A DNA stretch of 64,000 nt. It comes from an uncultured Bacilli bacterium. GTDB taxonomy: Bacteria; Bacillota_I; Bacilli_A; RF39; UBA660. The stretch spans positions 1 to 64,000 of the forward strand of contig CAKONK010000004.1 of NCBI GenBank assembly GCA_934097085.1, given 5' to 3'. Below are positions 1-8,005 of this stretch, in pieces; the stretch's first letter is position 1, and every line of letters starts with the position of its first letter. The notes beneath the pieces are model-generated. The model ran no database searches and had not been told where the DNA came from. It worked only from the letters and a program-made list of their open reading frames with translations. Made by a program: the position numbers and the translations under genes.

Positions 1-54
1 AGTTAAGCCCTGATACGCTGAAAATAGTGTTATGCTAAGATATGGAGTTGCCAA
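1..54 (+). rRNA. rrf: 5S rRNA, 3' part only
   Basis: The first bases read AGTTAAGC, the conserved 5S rRNA loop sequence, and the match continues to a terminal GTTGCCA-like 3' end followed by a run of T. About half of the ~115-nt gene is present; the rest lies upstream of the window. This places the window at the end of an rRNA operon. The exact 3' end is estimated. Confidence 0.72.
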
Positions 55-81
55 TAATTTTTTTTTGCTTTAAATTAAAAA

Positions 82-117
82 AATAATTAGAATTTGCTCT
101 AATTATTATTTTTTTTG
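82..117. terminator. bidirectional intrinsic terminator
   Basis: A perfect 10-bp stem (82-91 with 98-107, 6-nt loop) is followed by a T-run on the + side and by an A-run (T-run for the minus strand) on the other. It can end the rRNA operon and the converging radical SAM gene, whose stop codon lies inside the right arm. Confidence 0.75.
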
Positions 118-1016
118 CCTTGATATGTATCTCTTTTAACCATTTCTTTATCAATATCATTTAATAAACAAAACTTTTTAGTAAGCCACAAAGGTGCAAT
201 TAAATCTTCTTTTATGGGATCGCCTGTTATTCTTTCTGTAACGATTTTTTCATCTAATAGTTCAAGCTGATTTATAACAATATCAATATATTCCTCTTTT
301 GTTAAGATATGGAATTTTTCTTTGTTATATAATTTTTCAATTTCTGTTCCTTTTAAAATATGTAGCATATGTATTTTTACAGCATCTACTTTTAAATTGT
401 TTAAAAGCTTTATTGTATTTAGCATGTCATCCTTTGTTTCATAGGGGAGTCCATTAATTATATGTGCGACAACAAAAATATTTAATTTATGTAGTTTATT
501 TACCGCTTTTTCAAATGATTTAGTGTCATGTCCACGATTTATTAATTTAAGAGTATTTTCATTACTACTTTGAAGTCCAAGTTCTACGGTTAAAAATGTT
601 TTTTTATTAAGCTTTTCAAAATAATTATAGTACTCATCACTAATAACATCAGGTCTTGTAGCAACAGAAATTCCCACAACATTATCCTCTTTTAACAAAC
701 TTTCAACAATATTTTTAAACTTTTCAATGTCCATATATGTGTTACTTCCTGTTTGAAGGTACGCTATATGTTTAGCATTAGGCCATTTTTTATTTAGTAT
801 AGTTATTTCCTCATTAAATTGGGTTAAAATATCATTATTTTCATTTGTAATATTTGATTTGCTATTATCTTTACAAAATATACATCCTCCATTTATTTTA
901 TTTGGACAGGTTGCATGAGCATCTAGTGGAACCTTAAATACTTTACAACCAAACTTATTTCTTAAGAAGTAATTGAATGTATGATATCTCTTATTATCTA
1001 ATGTATATTTAAACAT
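99..1016 (-). CDS. TIGR01212 family radical SAM protein (YtqA-like)
   Basis: This 305-aa protein matches the YtqA/TIGR01212 radical SAM family. Cysteines C37, C45 and C48 (C-x7-C-x2-C spacing typical of this family) would bind the [4Fe-4S] cluster that cleaves S-adenosylmethionine. Further family hallmarks are TGSNTYMD, SVATRPD and the ELGLQS stretch. The biochemical role of the family is not settled; an RNA-modification or assembly role is often assumed. The length is normal and the gene looks intact. It is transcribed toward the 5S gene and shares a bidirectional terminator with it. Family assignment is firm, function is not. Confidence 0.85.
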   Translation of the reverse strand: MFKYTLDNKRYHTFNYFLRNKFGCKVFKVPLDAHATCPNKINGGCIFCKDNSKSNITNENNDILTQFNEEITILNKKWPNAKHIAYLQTGSNTYMDIEKFKNIVESLLKEDNVVGISVATRPDVISDEYYNYFEKLNKKTFLTVELGLQSSNENTLKLINRGHDTKSFEKAVNKLHKLNIFVVAHIINGLPYETKDDMLNTIKLLNNLKVDAVKIHMLHILKGTEIEKLYNKEKFHILTKEEYIDIVINQLELLDEKIVTERITGDPIKEDLIAPLWLTKKFCLLNDIDKEMVKRDTYQGKKNNN

Positions 1017-1050
1017 TTTTTCATCACCAATATTATTTTATCAAAAAATC

Positions 1051-1079
1051 TTGTATAAAAAAACAAAATAGGGTATAAT
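1051..1079 (+). promoter_or_regulatory. promoter of tRNA-Thr
   Basis: TTGTAT (1051-1056) and TATAAT (1074-1079) are separated by 17 bp, a good sigma-A type promoter, ending 11 bp before the tRNA. Confidence 0.7.
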
Positions 1080-1089
1080 ATTATTAGTT

Positions 1090-1165
1090 GCTGGGGTAGC
1101 TCAGTTGGTAGAGCAATGCACTCGTAACGCATAGGTCATAAGTTCGATCCTTATCCCCAGCACCA
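1090..1165 (+). tRNA. tRNA-Thr (anticodon CGT)
   Basis: The sequence folds as a full cloverleaf: 7-bp acceptor stem GCTGGGG/CCCCAGC, D arm with GTTGGTA, anticodon loop CTCGTAA (CGT, reads ACG), T arm with TTCGATC, and an encoded 3' CCA. The base pair closing the anticodon loop is an A-C mismatch, otherwise the stem pairs. Confidence 0.93.
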
Positions 1166-1180
1166 TTATTATAGTAATTT

Positions 1181-1201
1181 CCCTGAACATCAGGGTTTTT
1201 T
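1181..1201 (+). terminator. terminator of tRNA-Thr
   Basis: Stem CCCTGA/TCAGGG with a 3-nt loop followed by six T. Confidence 0.8.
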
Positions 1202-1273
1202 AATGCTCGAATTTAACTTTATATATATTTTATAATCCATTTATGATAAAATAGTTATTATCAGGGAGGTTTT

Positions 1274-1984
1274 ATGGATAAAGTACAAGAACTTTTAATG
1301 GATACGAGGAACTTAAATATTTTATCGTACGATGAATATAAAAAATCTGATATAAAGGAAAGACTTGAAAAGATTAAATTATTAAATGAATATTATAAAA
1401 TTTTATATAGTAGTATAGATAAATTAGATGTTTATTTTGACTTTGATGGTGTTATAAAAGATACTATGAGGCACTGTTCATATTTGCTTTTAAGGTTACA
1501 CGGTATAGATATAAATTTGCACAGTAAATTTAATGTTGAAGATGAAAAAGTTGTAGAAAATTTTTTTAAAAGTATGGACTGGGATTATTTATTAAATACT
1601 TCTAATGAAATAAATGAAGCAGTATCATTTATTAAGTTATTTCAAGAAAGTGTTATTTTTAATCCAGCAATATACTCTGCAGTTAATTCAGTAAGTGAAA
1701 TGCATAAAAAATGTATTTTTATTGAAAGAAACATTGGTGATATTTCTAAAAAATTTAATCAAGTTCATACACCAAAATTGGCAATAAATAATACTGATGT
1801 TTTAGTGGATGATACAGAATACAATTTAGAGAATTGGACTGGAGTACCTATTCACTTTGATAATGGTAAAGATTCAAGTTATTATACAATTTCAGATTTC
1901 GGAGAACTATATTACTTAGCAAATTTTAATTCAGAAAGTAATAATATGGAAATAAATATGCAAAGAATTTATACAAAAAAATAA
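1274..1984 (+). CDS. putative HAD-superfamily (5'-nucleotidase-like) protein
   Basis: This 236-aa protein has a HAD motif I, DFDGVIKDT (D56, D58), preceded by a hydrophobic strand, and a late acidic motif LVDDTEYN (D179, D180) followed by a Trp and HFDN, an arrangement like the NT5C group of 5'-nucleotidases. The first ~50 residues are a helical extension with no obvious match. It would be a cytoplasmic phosphohydrolase; the substrate cannot be read from the sequence. A strong AGGGAGG ribosome binding site fixes the start. It precedes rlmB by 38 bp and may be co-transcribed. Confidence 0.6.
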   Translation: MDKVQELLMDTRNLNILSYDEYKKSDIKERLEKIKLLNEYYKILYSSIDKLDVYFDFDGVIKDTMRHCSYLLLRLHGIDINLHSKFNVEDEKVVENFFKSMDWDYLLNTSNEINEAVSFIKLFQESVIFNPAIYSAVNSVSEMHKKCIFIERNIGDISKKFNQVHTPKLAINNTDVLVDDTEYNLENWTGVPIHFDNGKDSSYYTISDFGELYYLANFNSESNNMEINMQRIYTKK

Positions 1985-2022
1985 AAGATATGATATAATT
2001 AAATGGCAAAAGGAGTGATCTT

Positions 2023-2682
2023 ATGCTAGTTTATGGCAAAAATGTTTTATATGAAATTGATAGAAGTAAAATCAAAAAGGCTTATATTTCAAGAAATGAT
2101 TATATACCATATTTAAAAGAAAATAATATTAAATATGAATATGTTGATAAAAATAGACTTGATAAATTGGTTGGTGGTGTTCATCAAGGTATAGTACTAG
2201 ATATTTTTGATTATTCATATTATACTTTTGATGATATCGAAGGCAATTTTATTGTTATGCTTGATCACTTAACTGATCCTCATAATTTTGGTGCTATAAT
2301 TAGAACTTGTGAGAGCAAAGGTATTAAAACAATTATTATTCCAAAAGACAGAAGTGTTTTAGTAAATGATACTGTTTATAAAACAAGTGAGGGTGCTATT
2401 GATAATGTTAAAATTGTAATGGTAACAAATTTAATAAATACAATTAACAAATTAAAAGAAATGAATTATTTTGTATATTGTGCAGATATGGATGGAGAAG
2501 ATTATCGTAAAGTGTCTTATGCTAATAAAAAAGTTTTAGTTATTGGTAATGAAGGTTTAGGAATTAGTTCTGGAGTTAAGAAAAATAGTGATTTTGTAGT
2601 GGGAATACCTATGAAAGGAAAAATTAATAGTTTAAATGCCTCAGTTTCTGCAGGAATATTAATATATAGGATGGATGATTAA
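2023..2682 (+). CDS. rlmB: 23S rRNA (guanosine-2'-O)-methyltransferase RlmB
   Basis: The 219-aa SpoU/TrmH-family enzyme methylates a ribose in the peptidyl-transferase region of 23S rRNA. Its SPOUT motifs are clear: motif 1 in DPHNFGAIIRT, motif 2 VIGNEGLGIS and motif 3 IPMKGKINSLNASV, which build the knotted AdoMet site. A short N-terminal substrate-binding domain is present. It overlaps the downstream sigma factor by one base (TAATG), indicating translational coupling, as in the rlmB-sigH neighbourhood known from Bacilli. The RBS is AAGGAGTG. TrmH-type tRNA methyltransferase is the alternative but less likely. Confidence 0.87.
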   Translation: MLVYGKNVLYEIDRSKIKKAYISRNDYIPYLKENNIKYEYVDKNRLDKLVGGVHQGIVLDIFDYSYYTFDDIEGNFIVMLDHLTDPHNFGAIIRTCESKGIKTIIIPKDRSVLVNDTVYKTSEGAIDNVKIVMVTNLINTINKLKEMNYFVYCADMDGEDYRKVSYANKKVLVIGNEGLGISSGVKKNSDFVVGIPMKGKINSLNASVSAGILIYRMDD

Positions 2683-3305
2683 TGGATTATAACGAAATTG
2701 ATGAGATGGATCTTATAACTTTGCTTGATGAAAATGATGAAAATGTTAGAAATATCATATATGATAAATATGCATATTTAGTTGATATTTTAATAAAAAA
2801 ATATCAAAGAGCAATCAGGTATTATAAAATTAATTATGATGAAATAAAATGTGAAGCTTTATATGCTTTCAGTGATGGAATTCATTCTTTTACATCTAAT
2901 AAATATGCCTCTTTAAAAACTTTTCTTTATGTATGTATTGAGAGAAGATTGTTAAAATATATTCGACATGCAATGAGCGGAAAACAACAAGTAATCAATG
3001 AATCACTATCTATTGACTTTTTAATAAGCGATGATAATATTACACCAAAAGGACTTCTATCTGATGATAATAAAACTAATCCTTTACATAATTTAATGGA
3101 AAAAGAAAATTCTAATAAAATTTATCTACTTGCTAAAAACAATTTGTCAGAATTTGAATATACGGTGTTTAATTATATGGTAAATAACTTTTCATATAAT
3201 GAAATAGCAAAAATTATGGATAAATCTCCCAAACAAATTGATAATGCAATAAAAAGAATTAAACTAAAAATGAAAGAATTAATCGAAAAAGAGGGATTAA
3301 TTTAG
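2682..3305 (+). CDS. RNA polymerase sigma factor, SigH-like
   Basis: This 207-aa protein has a sigma-70 region 2-like N-terminus (residues ~20-90, with LKTFLYVCIERRLLKYIRHA as helix) and a C-terminal region 4-like helix-turn-helix (SYNEIAKIMDKSPKQIDNAIKRIK). Its place after rlmB matches sigH of Bacilli, the sigma factor for stationary-phase or competence functions. The sequence between the two regions is rich in Asp, Asn and Ser. No anti-sigma gene is adjacent. It could equally be a ComX/SigH-type competence sigma; the regulon cannot be told from here. Confidence 0.75.
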   Translation: MDYNEIDEMDLITLLDENDENVRNIIYDKYAYLVDILIKKYQRAIRYYKINYDEIKCEALYAFSDGIHSFTSNKYASLKTFLYVCIERRLLKYIRHAMSGKQQVINESLSIDFLISDDNITPKGLLSDDNKTNPLHNLMEKENSNKIYLLAKNNLSEFEYTVFNYMVNNFSYNEIAKIMDKSPKQIDNAIKRIKLKMKELIEKEGLI

Positions 3306-3356
3306 CAAAAGTGCTTGCCAAACACCTTTTTTTTTGGTAGTATAGTAATGTCTTAT

Positions 3357-3433
3357 GGCGGAATTGGTGAAGTGGTTAACACGGTAGATTGTGGCTCTAT
3401 TATGCAAGGGTTCGACTCCCTTATTTCGCCCCA
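3357..3433 (+). tRNA. tRNA-His (anticodon GTG)
   Basis: The cloverleaf has the extra G at position -1 facing C73, the histidine identity element, an acceptor stem GCGGAAT/ATTTCGC with one G-U pair, anticodon loop TTGTGGC and an encoded CCA. Confidence 0.93.
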
Positions 3434-3444
3434 TAGATAATATT

Positions 3445-3467
3445 ACTCTCTTTTAGAGAGTTTTTTT
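3445..3467 (+). terminator. terminator of tRNA-His
   Basis: Stem ACTCTC/GAGAGT with a 5-nt loop followed by seven T. Confidence 0.8.
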
Positions 3468-3555
3468 CAACTAAAAATATAGTTAACTCAACTACTAGTT
3501 TATTGCAAAATAATATATATAAAAGTATAATTTTTTTATAAGAGGTGAAAAAATT

Positions 3556-4674
3556 ATGATTTATTTAGATTATGCTGCAAATACTCCGGTAGATAAAAGA
3601 GTTTTAGAAAAATATAATGAAATTACCTTAAAATATTTTGGTAATCCAAATAGTTTGCATGAATTAGGTGTTGAAGCTAAAAAAGAAATTGATAATTCCA
3701 GTGAAATTATTGCAAATTATTTTAATACAAAAAAAGAAAATATTATTTATACAAGTGGTTCTAGTGAATCGAATAATTTAGTTATAAAGGGAATAGCAGA
3801 TAGATATCAAAATAAAGGTAAACATATAATTGTATCTGAAATTGAGCATTCATCAGTTATAGCACCGTGCAATTATCTTTCCTCAAAAGGATTTGATATA
3901 ACAGTTATTTCATTAGATAAAAATGGTAATGTTGATTTAGAACAATTAAAAAAATCTTTAAGAAAGGATACTATTTTAGTAAGTATTGCTGTAGTTGATT
4001 CTGAACTTGGAACAATTCAACCAATAAGTGAAATTGCTAAAATTGTTAAAGAAAATTCTAATGCATATTTTCATACTGATGCAACACAGGCAATAGGAAA
4101 AGTTAGTATTGATTATAAATATGTTGATTTTTTAACTTTTGCACCTCATAAATTTTTTGGTATTAATGGTGCTGGCATATTAATTAATTTTAATGATATA
4201 AAAATTACTCCCTTAATACATGGTGGAAAATCTACTACAATTTATCGAAGTGGAACGCCGGTTACCGCAAACGCAGTTTGCACGGCAATGGCATTACAAC
4301 TTGCTACGAAAGATTTAGAGAAAAAGATTAATTATGTAAAAGAATTAAATAGTTATTTAATAAAAAATTTAAAAATGATAAATGGTATATGCATAAATAA
4401 TCCTAAGTATGCAATACCTAATACAATTAATTTTAGTATTAAAAATGCCAAAATAATTGTAAATAAACTTTATGAAAAAGGTGTATATGTTTCAATGCAA
4501 TCAGCATGCTCACTTGGAACAAGCCCCTCAAAGTCTGTTTATGCTCTTACTAAAAACAAAGAAAGAGCAAGTAATTCAATTAGGATAAGTATTGCGTATA
4601 TAACAACTAAAAAGCAAATAAATGAATTTTTGCTTATTTTAAAGGAGGTTATTAATGAAGATAATAATTATTAA
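3556..4674 (+). CDS. cysteine desulfurase (NifS/IscS family)
   Basis: This 372-aa PLP enzyme takes sulfur from cysteine as a persulfide for Fe-S cluster or tRNA thiolation. The PLP lysine is K199 in FAPHKFFG, the cofactor Asp/Gln lie in HTDATQAIG (around 173-179), and the persulfide cysteine is C318 in the flexible SMQSACSLGTSPS loop. The short active-site loop resembles group I (NifS/IscS) rather than SufS. It begins a three-gene thiol operon: a thioredoxin-like protein overlaps its 3' end by 20 bp and has a perfect AAGGAGG site inside this gene. No ThiI or IscU lies next to it. Confidence 0.9.
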   Translation: MIYLDYAANTPVDKRVLEKYNEITLKYFGNPNSLHELGVEAKKEIDNSSEIIANYFNTKKENIIYTSGSSESNNLVIKGIADRYQNKGKHIIVSEIEHSSVIAPCNYLSSKGFDITVISLDKNGNVDLEQLKKSLRKDTILVSIAVVDSELGTIQPISEIAKIVKENSNAYFHTDATQAIGKVSIDYKYVDFLTFAPHKFFGINGAGILINFNDIKITPLIHGGKSTTIYRSGTPVTANAVCTAMALQLATKDLEKKINYVKELNSYLIKNLKMINGICINNPKYAIPNTINFSIKNAKIIVNKLYEKGVYVSMQSACSLGTSPSKSVYALTKNKERASNSIRISIAYITTKKQINEFLLILKEVINEDNNY

Positions 4675-4915
4675 TGCAATGTGGTGTCCAGGTTGTTTAA
4701 TATCTAAAAGCATTTGGAATGAAATAAAACTATTATATCCAAATATAGAGTATATTAATTATGATTATGATTTAGATGAAGATAATATTTTAAAATATAA
4801 TATTGGAGATATTGTTCCAGTTGTTATATTTGAAAAGGATAATATTGAAATAAAAAGAATCATTGGTGAAAAAAGTAAAAAACAAATATTAGATATAATG
4901 GAGAAAATTTTATGA
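4655..4915 (+). CDS. small thioredoxin-like protein (CPGC)
   Basis: An 86-aa cytoplasmic thioredoxin-fold protein. The redox motif W10-C11-P-G-C14 follows the first strand, and a cis-Pro-like VPVV segment lies at about residues 50-55. It overlaps the desulfurase gene by 20 bp upstream and the membrane thiol protein by 4 bp downstream (ATGA), so all three are translated together. It probably shuttles electrons or persulfide between the two neighbours; that role is inference. It is one of only three genes in the window ending in TGA. Confidence 0.75.
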   Translation: MKIIIINAMWCPGCLISKSIWNEIKLLYPNIEYINYDYDLDEDNILKYNIGDIVPVVIFEKDNIEIKRIIGEKSKKQILDIMEKIL

Positions 4916-6099
4916 AAAAGATATTAAGATACATATTATTATTAATAGTTTTAATTCCCCTTAATATATTTGCAATAAGTAAAGAATATACAGATGTTAC
5001 TTATAAAATAACTAATTCTAAAATTGAGGAAGGAAAAATCAATTTATATTTTTTTAGAATGGATGGATGTCCTCATTGTGCCGAAGAAGAAATATGGCTT
5101 AAAGATATTAAAGAAAAATATAATGATTATTTAAATGTCTATGAGTATGAAGTAAAAAATAATAAAACTAATAGAAAATATTATAATGAGGTAAAAAAAG
5201 CTTTAAATGATGATGTAACAAAAAGTGTACCTTATACAGTTATTGGAAAAACTTATTTTGTAGGATTTTCAGAAACTGTAGGTGTACAAATTGAAAATAA
5301 GATAAAAGAATTAATTAATGATAATGTAAATAATGAAAATATAAATAATGAAGATGTTAAGATTCCTATATTAGGAAATGTTAATATGAAAAAAGTTTCC
5401 ATTCCTTTAGTTGCAATAATCTTGGGAGCAGTTGATGGATTTAATCCATGTGCTATGTGGATACTTTTATTACTTATTAATATGTGTATATCTATTAAAG
5501 ATAAAAAGAAAATGAGAATCGTTGGTTTTACTTTTATATTATCTTCAGGATTAGTATATTTTCTTTCAATGTTAGGCATTGGTTTTATTCTAGATTTTTC
5601 TACAGTAATATATATAAGAAACATTATTGCTATTTTAGCAGTTATTTTAGGAATTTATAATTTATATGTATATATTAAAACAAGAAAAGATACTGGTTGC
5701 CATGTTATGAAAAAAGAAAAAAGAAAAAGTGTTATAAATAGAATAAATAAGATATTAGAAAAGAAAAGTTTAATATTAATGATACTAGGAACAACTATTT
5801 TATCAGTATCAGTAAATTTAGTTGAACTTGCTTGTTCACTTGGATTTCCAACAATATTTTTAGAGATATTAACATTAAATAAAATTATTGGTTTAAATAA
5901 AGTACGGTATTTATTAATATATATATTCTTTTATATTATTGATGATTTAATTATATTAATTTTATCTTTAAAAGCATTTGAGACTAAAGGCATATCAACT
6001 AAATATAATAAATATGTTAATTTAATCGCGGGTATATTACTTGTACTTATGGGTATACTTTTAATATTTAAACCTGAATGGGTAATGCTTAATTTTTAG
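4912..6099 (+). CDS. membrane thiol protein: thioredoxin domain fused to CcdA/DsbD-like domain
   Basis: The 395-aa protein has a signal/anchor helix (residues 5-22), an extracytoplasmic glutaredoxin/thioredoxin-like domain with C53-P-H-C56, and from about residue 160 a polytopic domain of about six helices. Two intramembrane cysteines sit in GFNPCAMW and ELACSLGFP, the pattern of CcdA/DsbD electron carriers. It likely moves reducing equivalents across the membrane to exported thiol proteins. Coupled by ATGA to the cytoplasmic CPGC protein, which is a plausible electron donor. A terminator follows. The domain order, with thioredoxin first, is the reverse of DsbD's C-terminal one. Confidence 0.78.
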   Translation: MKKILRYILLLIVLIPLNIFAISKEYTDVTYKITNSKIEEGKINLYFFRMDGCPHCAEEEIWLKDIKEKYNDYLNVYEYEVKNNKTNRKYYNEVKKALNDDVTKSVPYTVIGKTYFVGFSETVGVQIENKIKELINDNVNNENINNEDVKIPILGNVNMKKVSIPLVAIILGAVDGFNPCAMWILLLLINMCISIKDKKKMRIVGFTFILSSGLVYFLSMLGIGFILDFSTVIYIRNIIAILAVILGIYNLYVYIKTRKDTGCHVMKKEKRKSVINRINKILEKKSLILMILGTTILSVSVNLVELACSLGFPTIFLEILTLNKIIGLNKVRYLLIYIFFYIIDDLIILILSLKAFETKGISTKYNKYVNLIAGILLVLMGILLIFKPEWVMLNF

Positions 6100-6120
6100 G
6101 AAGTTTTATACTTCTTTTTT
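6100..6120 (+). terminator. terminator of the thiol operon
   Basis: Short stem GAAGT/ACTTC followed by a T-run. Confidence 0.65.
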
Positions 6121-6192
6121 GTTTTTATTTTATTTTAATTAAAATATATATTATAATATATATAGTACTTATTGTACTAAAAAGGAAATATT

Positions 6193-6681
6193 ATGGAATA
6201 TGATAAAGAGTTTTTAGAAATTATTAAACCAATTATTAATAATAAAGAGTTTATAAAAAGAAAAGATTTTCATCATCATGAAAATGAATCAGTATATGAA
6301 CATTGTATGAAAGTAGCTTACTTATCTTATTTATATTGTAAAAAACATCGTTTAGATTATAAATCAGCTACTATCGGAGGGTTACTCCATGATTTTTACT
6401 ATAAAGATTGGCAGTTAAATAGAGTCCATAAATCATTTTTTAAAATGCATGGCTTTGTTCATGCTAGGGAGGCTTTAGAAAATTCAAGAAAAACTTTTCC
6501 AAACCTCATGAATAAAAAGATTGAAAATATTATTTTAAGGCATATGTTTCCACTTAATATAGCATTTCCTAAATATAAAGAAAGTTGGGTAGTAACTTTA
6601 ATGGATAAAAAATGTTCTTTTAAAATATTAAAACATCCAAAAAGTTATTTAAAATACTTGGGTATTAGAAAGAAGGGTTAG
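6193..6681 (+). CDS. HD domain protein
   Basis: This 162-aa protein carries an HD metal-binding phosphohydrolase core: the first His in VYEHCMKVAYL, the HD pair in GLLHDFYYKDW and a later His in the HGFVHAREAL and ILRHMFPLN segments. Such small HD proteins hydrolyse nucleotides or related phosphates in the cytoplasm; the substrate is unknown. It is followed after 2 bp by a PF06541 membrane protein, so the genes likely form an operon. RBS AAAGGAAA. Confidence 0.72.
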   Translation: MEYDKEFLEIIKPIINNKEFIKRKDFHHHENESVYEHCMKVAYLSYLYCKKHRLDYKSATIGGLLHDFYYKDWQLNRVHKSFFKMHGFVHAREALENSRKTFPNLMNKKIENIILRHMFPLNIAFPKYKESWVVTLMDKKCSFKILKHPKSYLKYLGIRKKG

Positions 6682-6683
6682 TT

Positions 6684-7448
6684 ATGAAAATTAAGATTTA
6701 TTTTATATTATTTATGCTTTATTCAATATTTGGATGGATTTGTGAAGAAATAGTTACTTATGATCATAAAAAAGGTTTTATTAACAGGGGATTTTTATTA
6801 GGACCATATTGTCCAATTTATGGGTATTCTGCAATATTTATGACCATTCTTTTAAATAGGTTTTCAAATTCTTTAGCGATATTTTCTTTAGCACTTATAA
6901 TATGTTCGACAGTGGAATATTTATCAAGTTATGTTATGGAAAAATTATTTAATGCTAGATGGTGGGATTACTCTAAAAAACCATTTAATATAAATGGTAG
7001 AATATGTCTTAAAAATGCACTTTGCTTTGGGGTAATGGGCCTTATTCTTATTAAAGTTGTTGATCCATACTTAAGAACAGTAATATTAAGATTTTCTTCA
7101 CTTAAAATCAATATTGCTTTTTATGTAATGCTTATTACATTCATACTTGACAACATTCTTTCATACAAATTAATATTTAAAATAAAAAGTGAAAATACTT
7201 TTAAGAAAAGAGATAATACAAGAGAAATATCTCAAAAAGGTAAAGAAATATTAAGTAAGTCATTACTTGGTAATAAATTTGTAATTATTTTTCCAGAGAA
7301 ATTAAAAGAGGGAAAAGAAAAAATTATTAAACAAAAAGAAAAAATTAAAAAGAAACAAGAGAAATTTAAAAATGAGATAAAAAAAGAAAAGAGTAAATTA
7401 AAGGAAAAAGTAAAAAATGAAAGAAGTAAGTCAAAAGGGAAAAAATAA
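6684..7448 (+). CDS. PF06541 (putative ABC transporter permease) membrane protein with basic coiled-coil tail
   Basis: The 254-aa protein has four or five membrane helices in its first ~165 residues with the family hallmarks FGWICEE, GPYCPIYGY and RWWDYSKKPFNINGRICL. A very basic Lys/Glu-rich helix of about 75 residues follows (from ~180), not seen in the neighbouring paralogue and probably cytoplasmic. Family members are labelled putative ABC permeases, but no ATPase is adjacent and the function is unknown. The gene overlaps the next, paralogous gene by 32 bp. Confidence 0.72.
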   Translation: MKIKIYFILFMLYSIFGWICEEIVTYDHKKGFINRGFLLGPYCPIYGYSAIFMTILLNRFSNSLAIFSLALIICSTVEYLSSYVMEKLFNARWWDYSKKPFNINGRICLKNALCFGVMGLILIKVVDPYLRTVILRFSSLKINIAFYVMLITFILDNILSYKLIFKIKSENTFKKRDNTREISQKGKEILSKSLLGNKFVIIFPEKLKEGKEKIIKQKEKIKKKQEKFKNEIKKEKSKLKEKVKNERSKSKGKK

Positions 7449-7977
7449 CTTATTTATTTATATAATGCTTTTCTTTACTTTAGCTTTTATAGGTTGGTGT
7501 TTTGAGGTTCTTAATGAAATTAGAAAAGGTCACGGATTTATAAATCGTGGAGTACTTCATGGTCCTTTGCTTCCTATTTATGGCTTTGGTGGACTCATTA
7601 TTTATATTTTATTAAAAAAATTTTATAAAAAACCAATAATTGTGTTTTCACTATCATTTATAATAAGTGCAGTTATCGAGTATGCAACATCCTTTTATTT
7701 AGAATTAACCAAAGGTATGGTATGGTGGGATTACTCAAAAAAGCCATTTAATTTAAATGGTAGAATATGTTTTTTATATACATTAGTATTTGCCTTATTT
7801 GCAACAATTCTTTATTATTTTGTTATTCCAAAAATAATAAACTTATTAAAAAAAATTAATTATAAAGTTTTATCAGCAATTAGTATTATACTTCTTTCAT
7901 TATATTTAGTAGATAATATTTACTCTACGAAAAAGCCAAACATTGTAAGAGGAGCTCATATTGTAAGAAAAAACTAG
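7417..7977 (+). CDS. PF06541 membrane protein, paralogue of the preceding gene
   Basis: This 186-aa protein repeats the family core, FIGWCFEV, GPLLPIYGFGG and WWDYSKKPFNLNGRICF, in four or five membrane helices, without the basic tail. The chosen start (7417) lies within the upstream gene and has an AAGGA site; the Met at 7465 is an alternative that would remove the overlap but has no visible RBS. The pair arose by tandem duplication. Function is unknown. Confidence 0.72.
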   Translation: MKEVSQKGKNNLFIYIMLFFTLAFIGWCFEVLNEIRKGHGFINRGVLHGPLLPIYGFGGLIIYILLKKFYKKPIIVFSLSFIISAVIEYATSFYLELTKGMVWWDYSKKPFNLNGRICFLYTLVFALFATILYYFVIPKIINLLKKINYKVLSAISIILLSLYLVDNIYSTKKPNIVRGAHIVRKN

Positions 7978-8005
7978 AAAGTTTAAAATAATTTTCTAGT
8001 TTTTA
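7968..8005. terminator. bidirectional terminator
   Basis: A stem of about 12 bp (AAACTAGAAA with TTTCTAGTTT at its core) flanked by A- and T-runs separates the converging PF06541 and lysozyme genes. Confidence 0.75.

Noticed and set aside
5253..5624. 123-residue minus-strand frame inside the CcdA-like gene
   Set aside because: Shadow of a conserved membrane gene on the other strand, with no RBS or family match.
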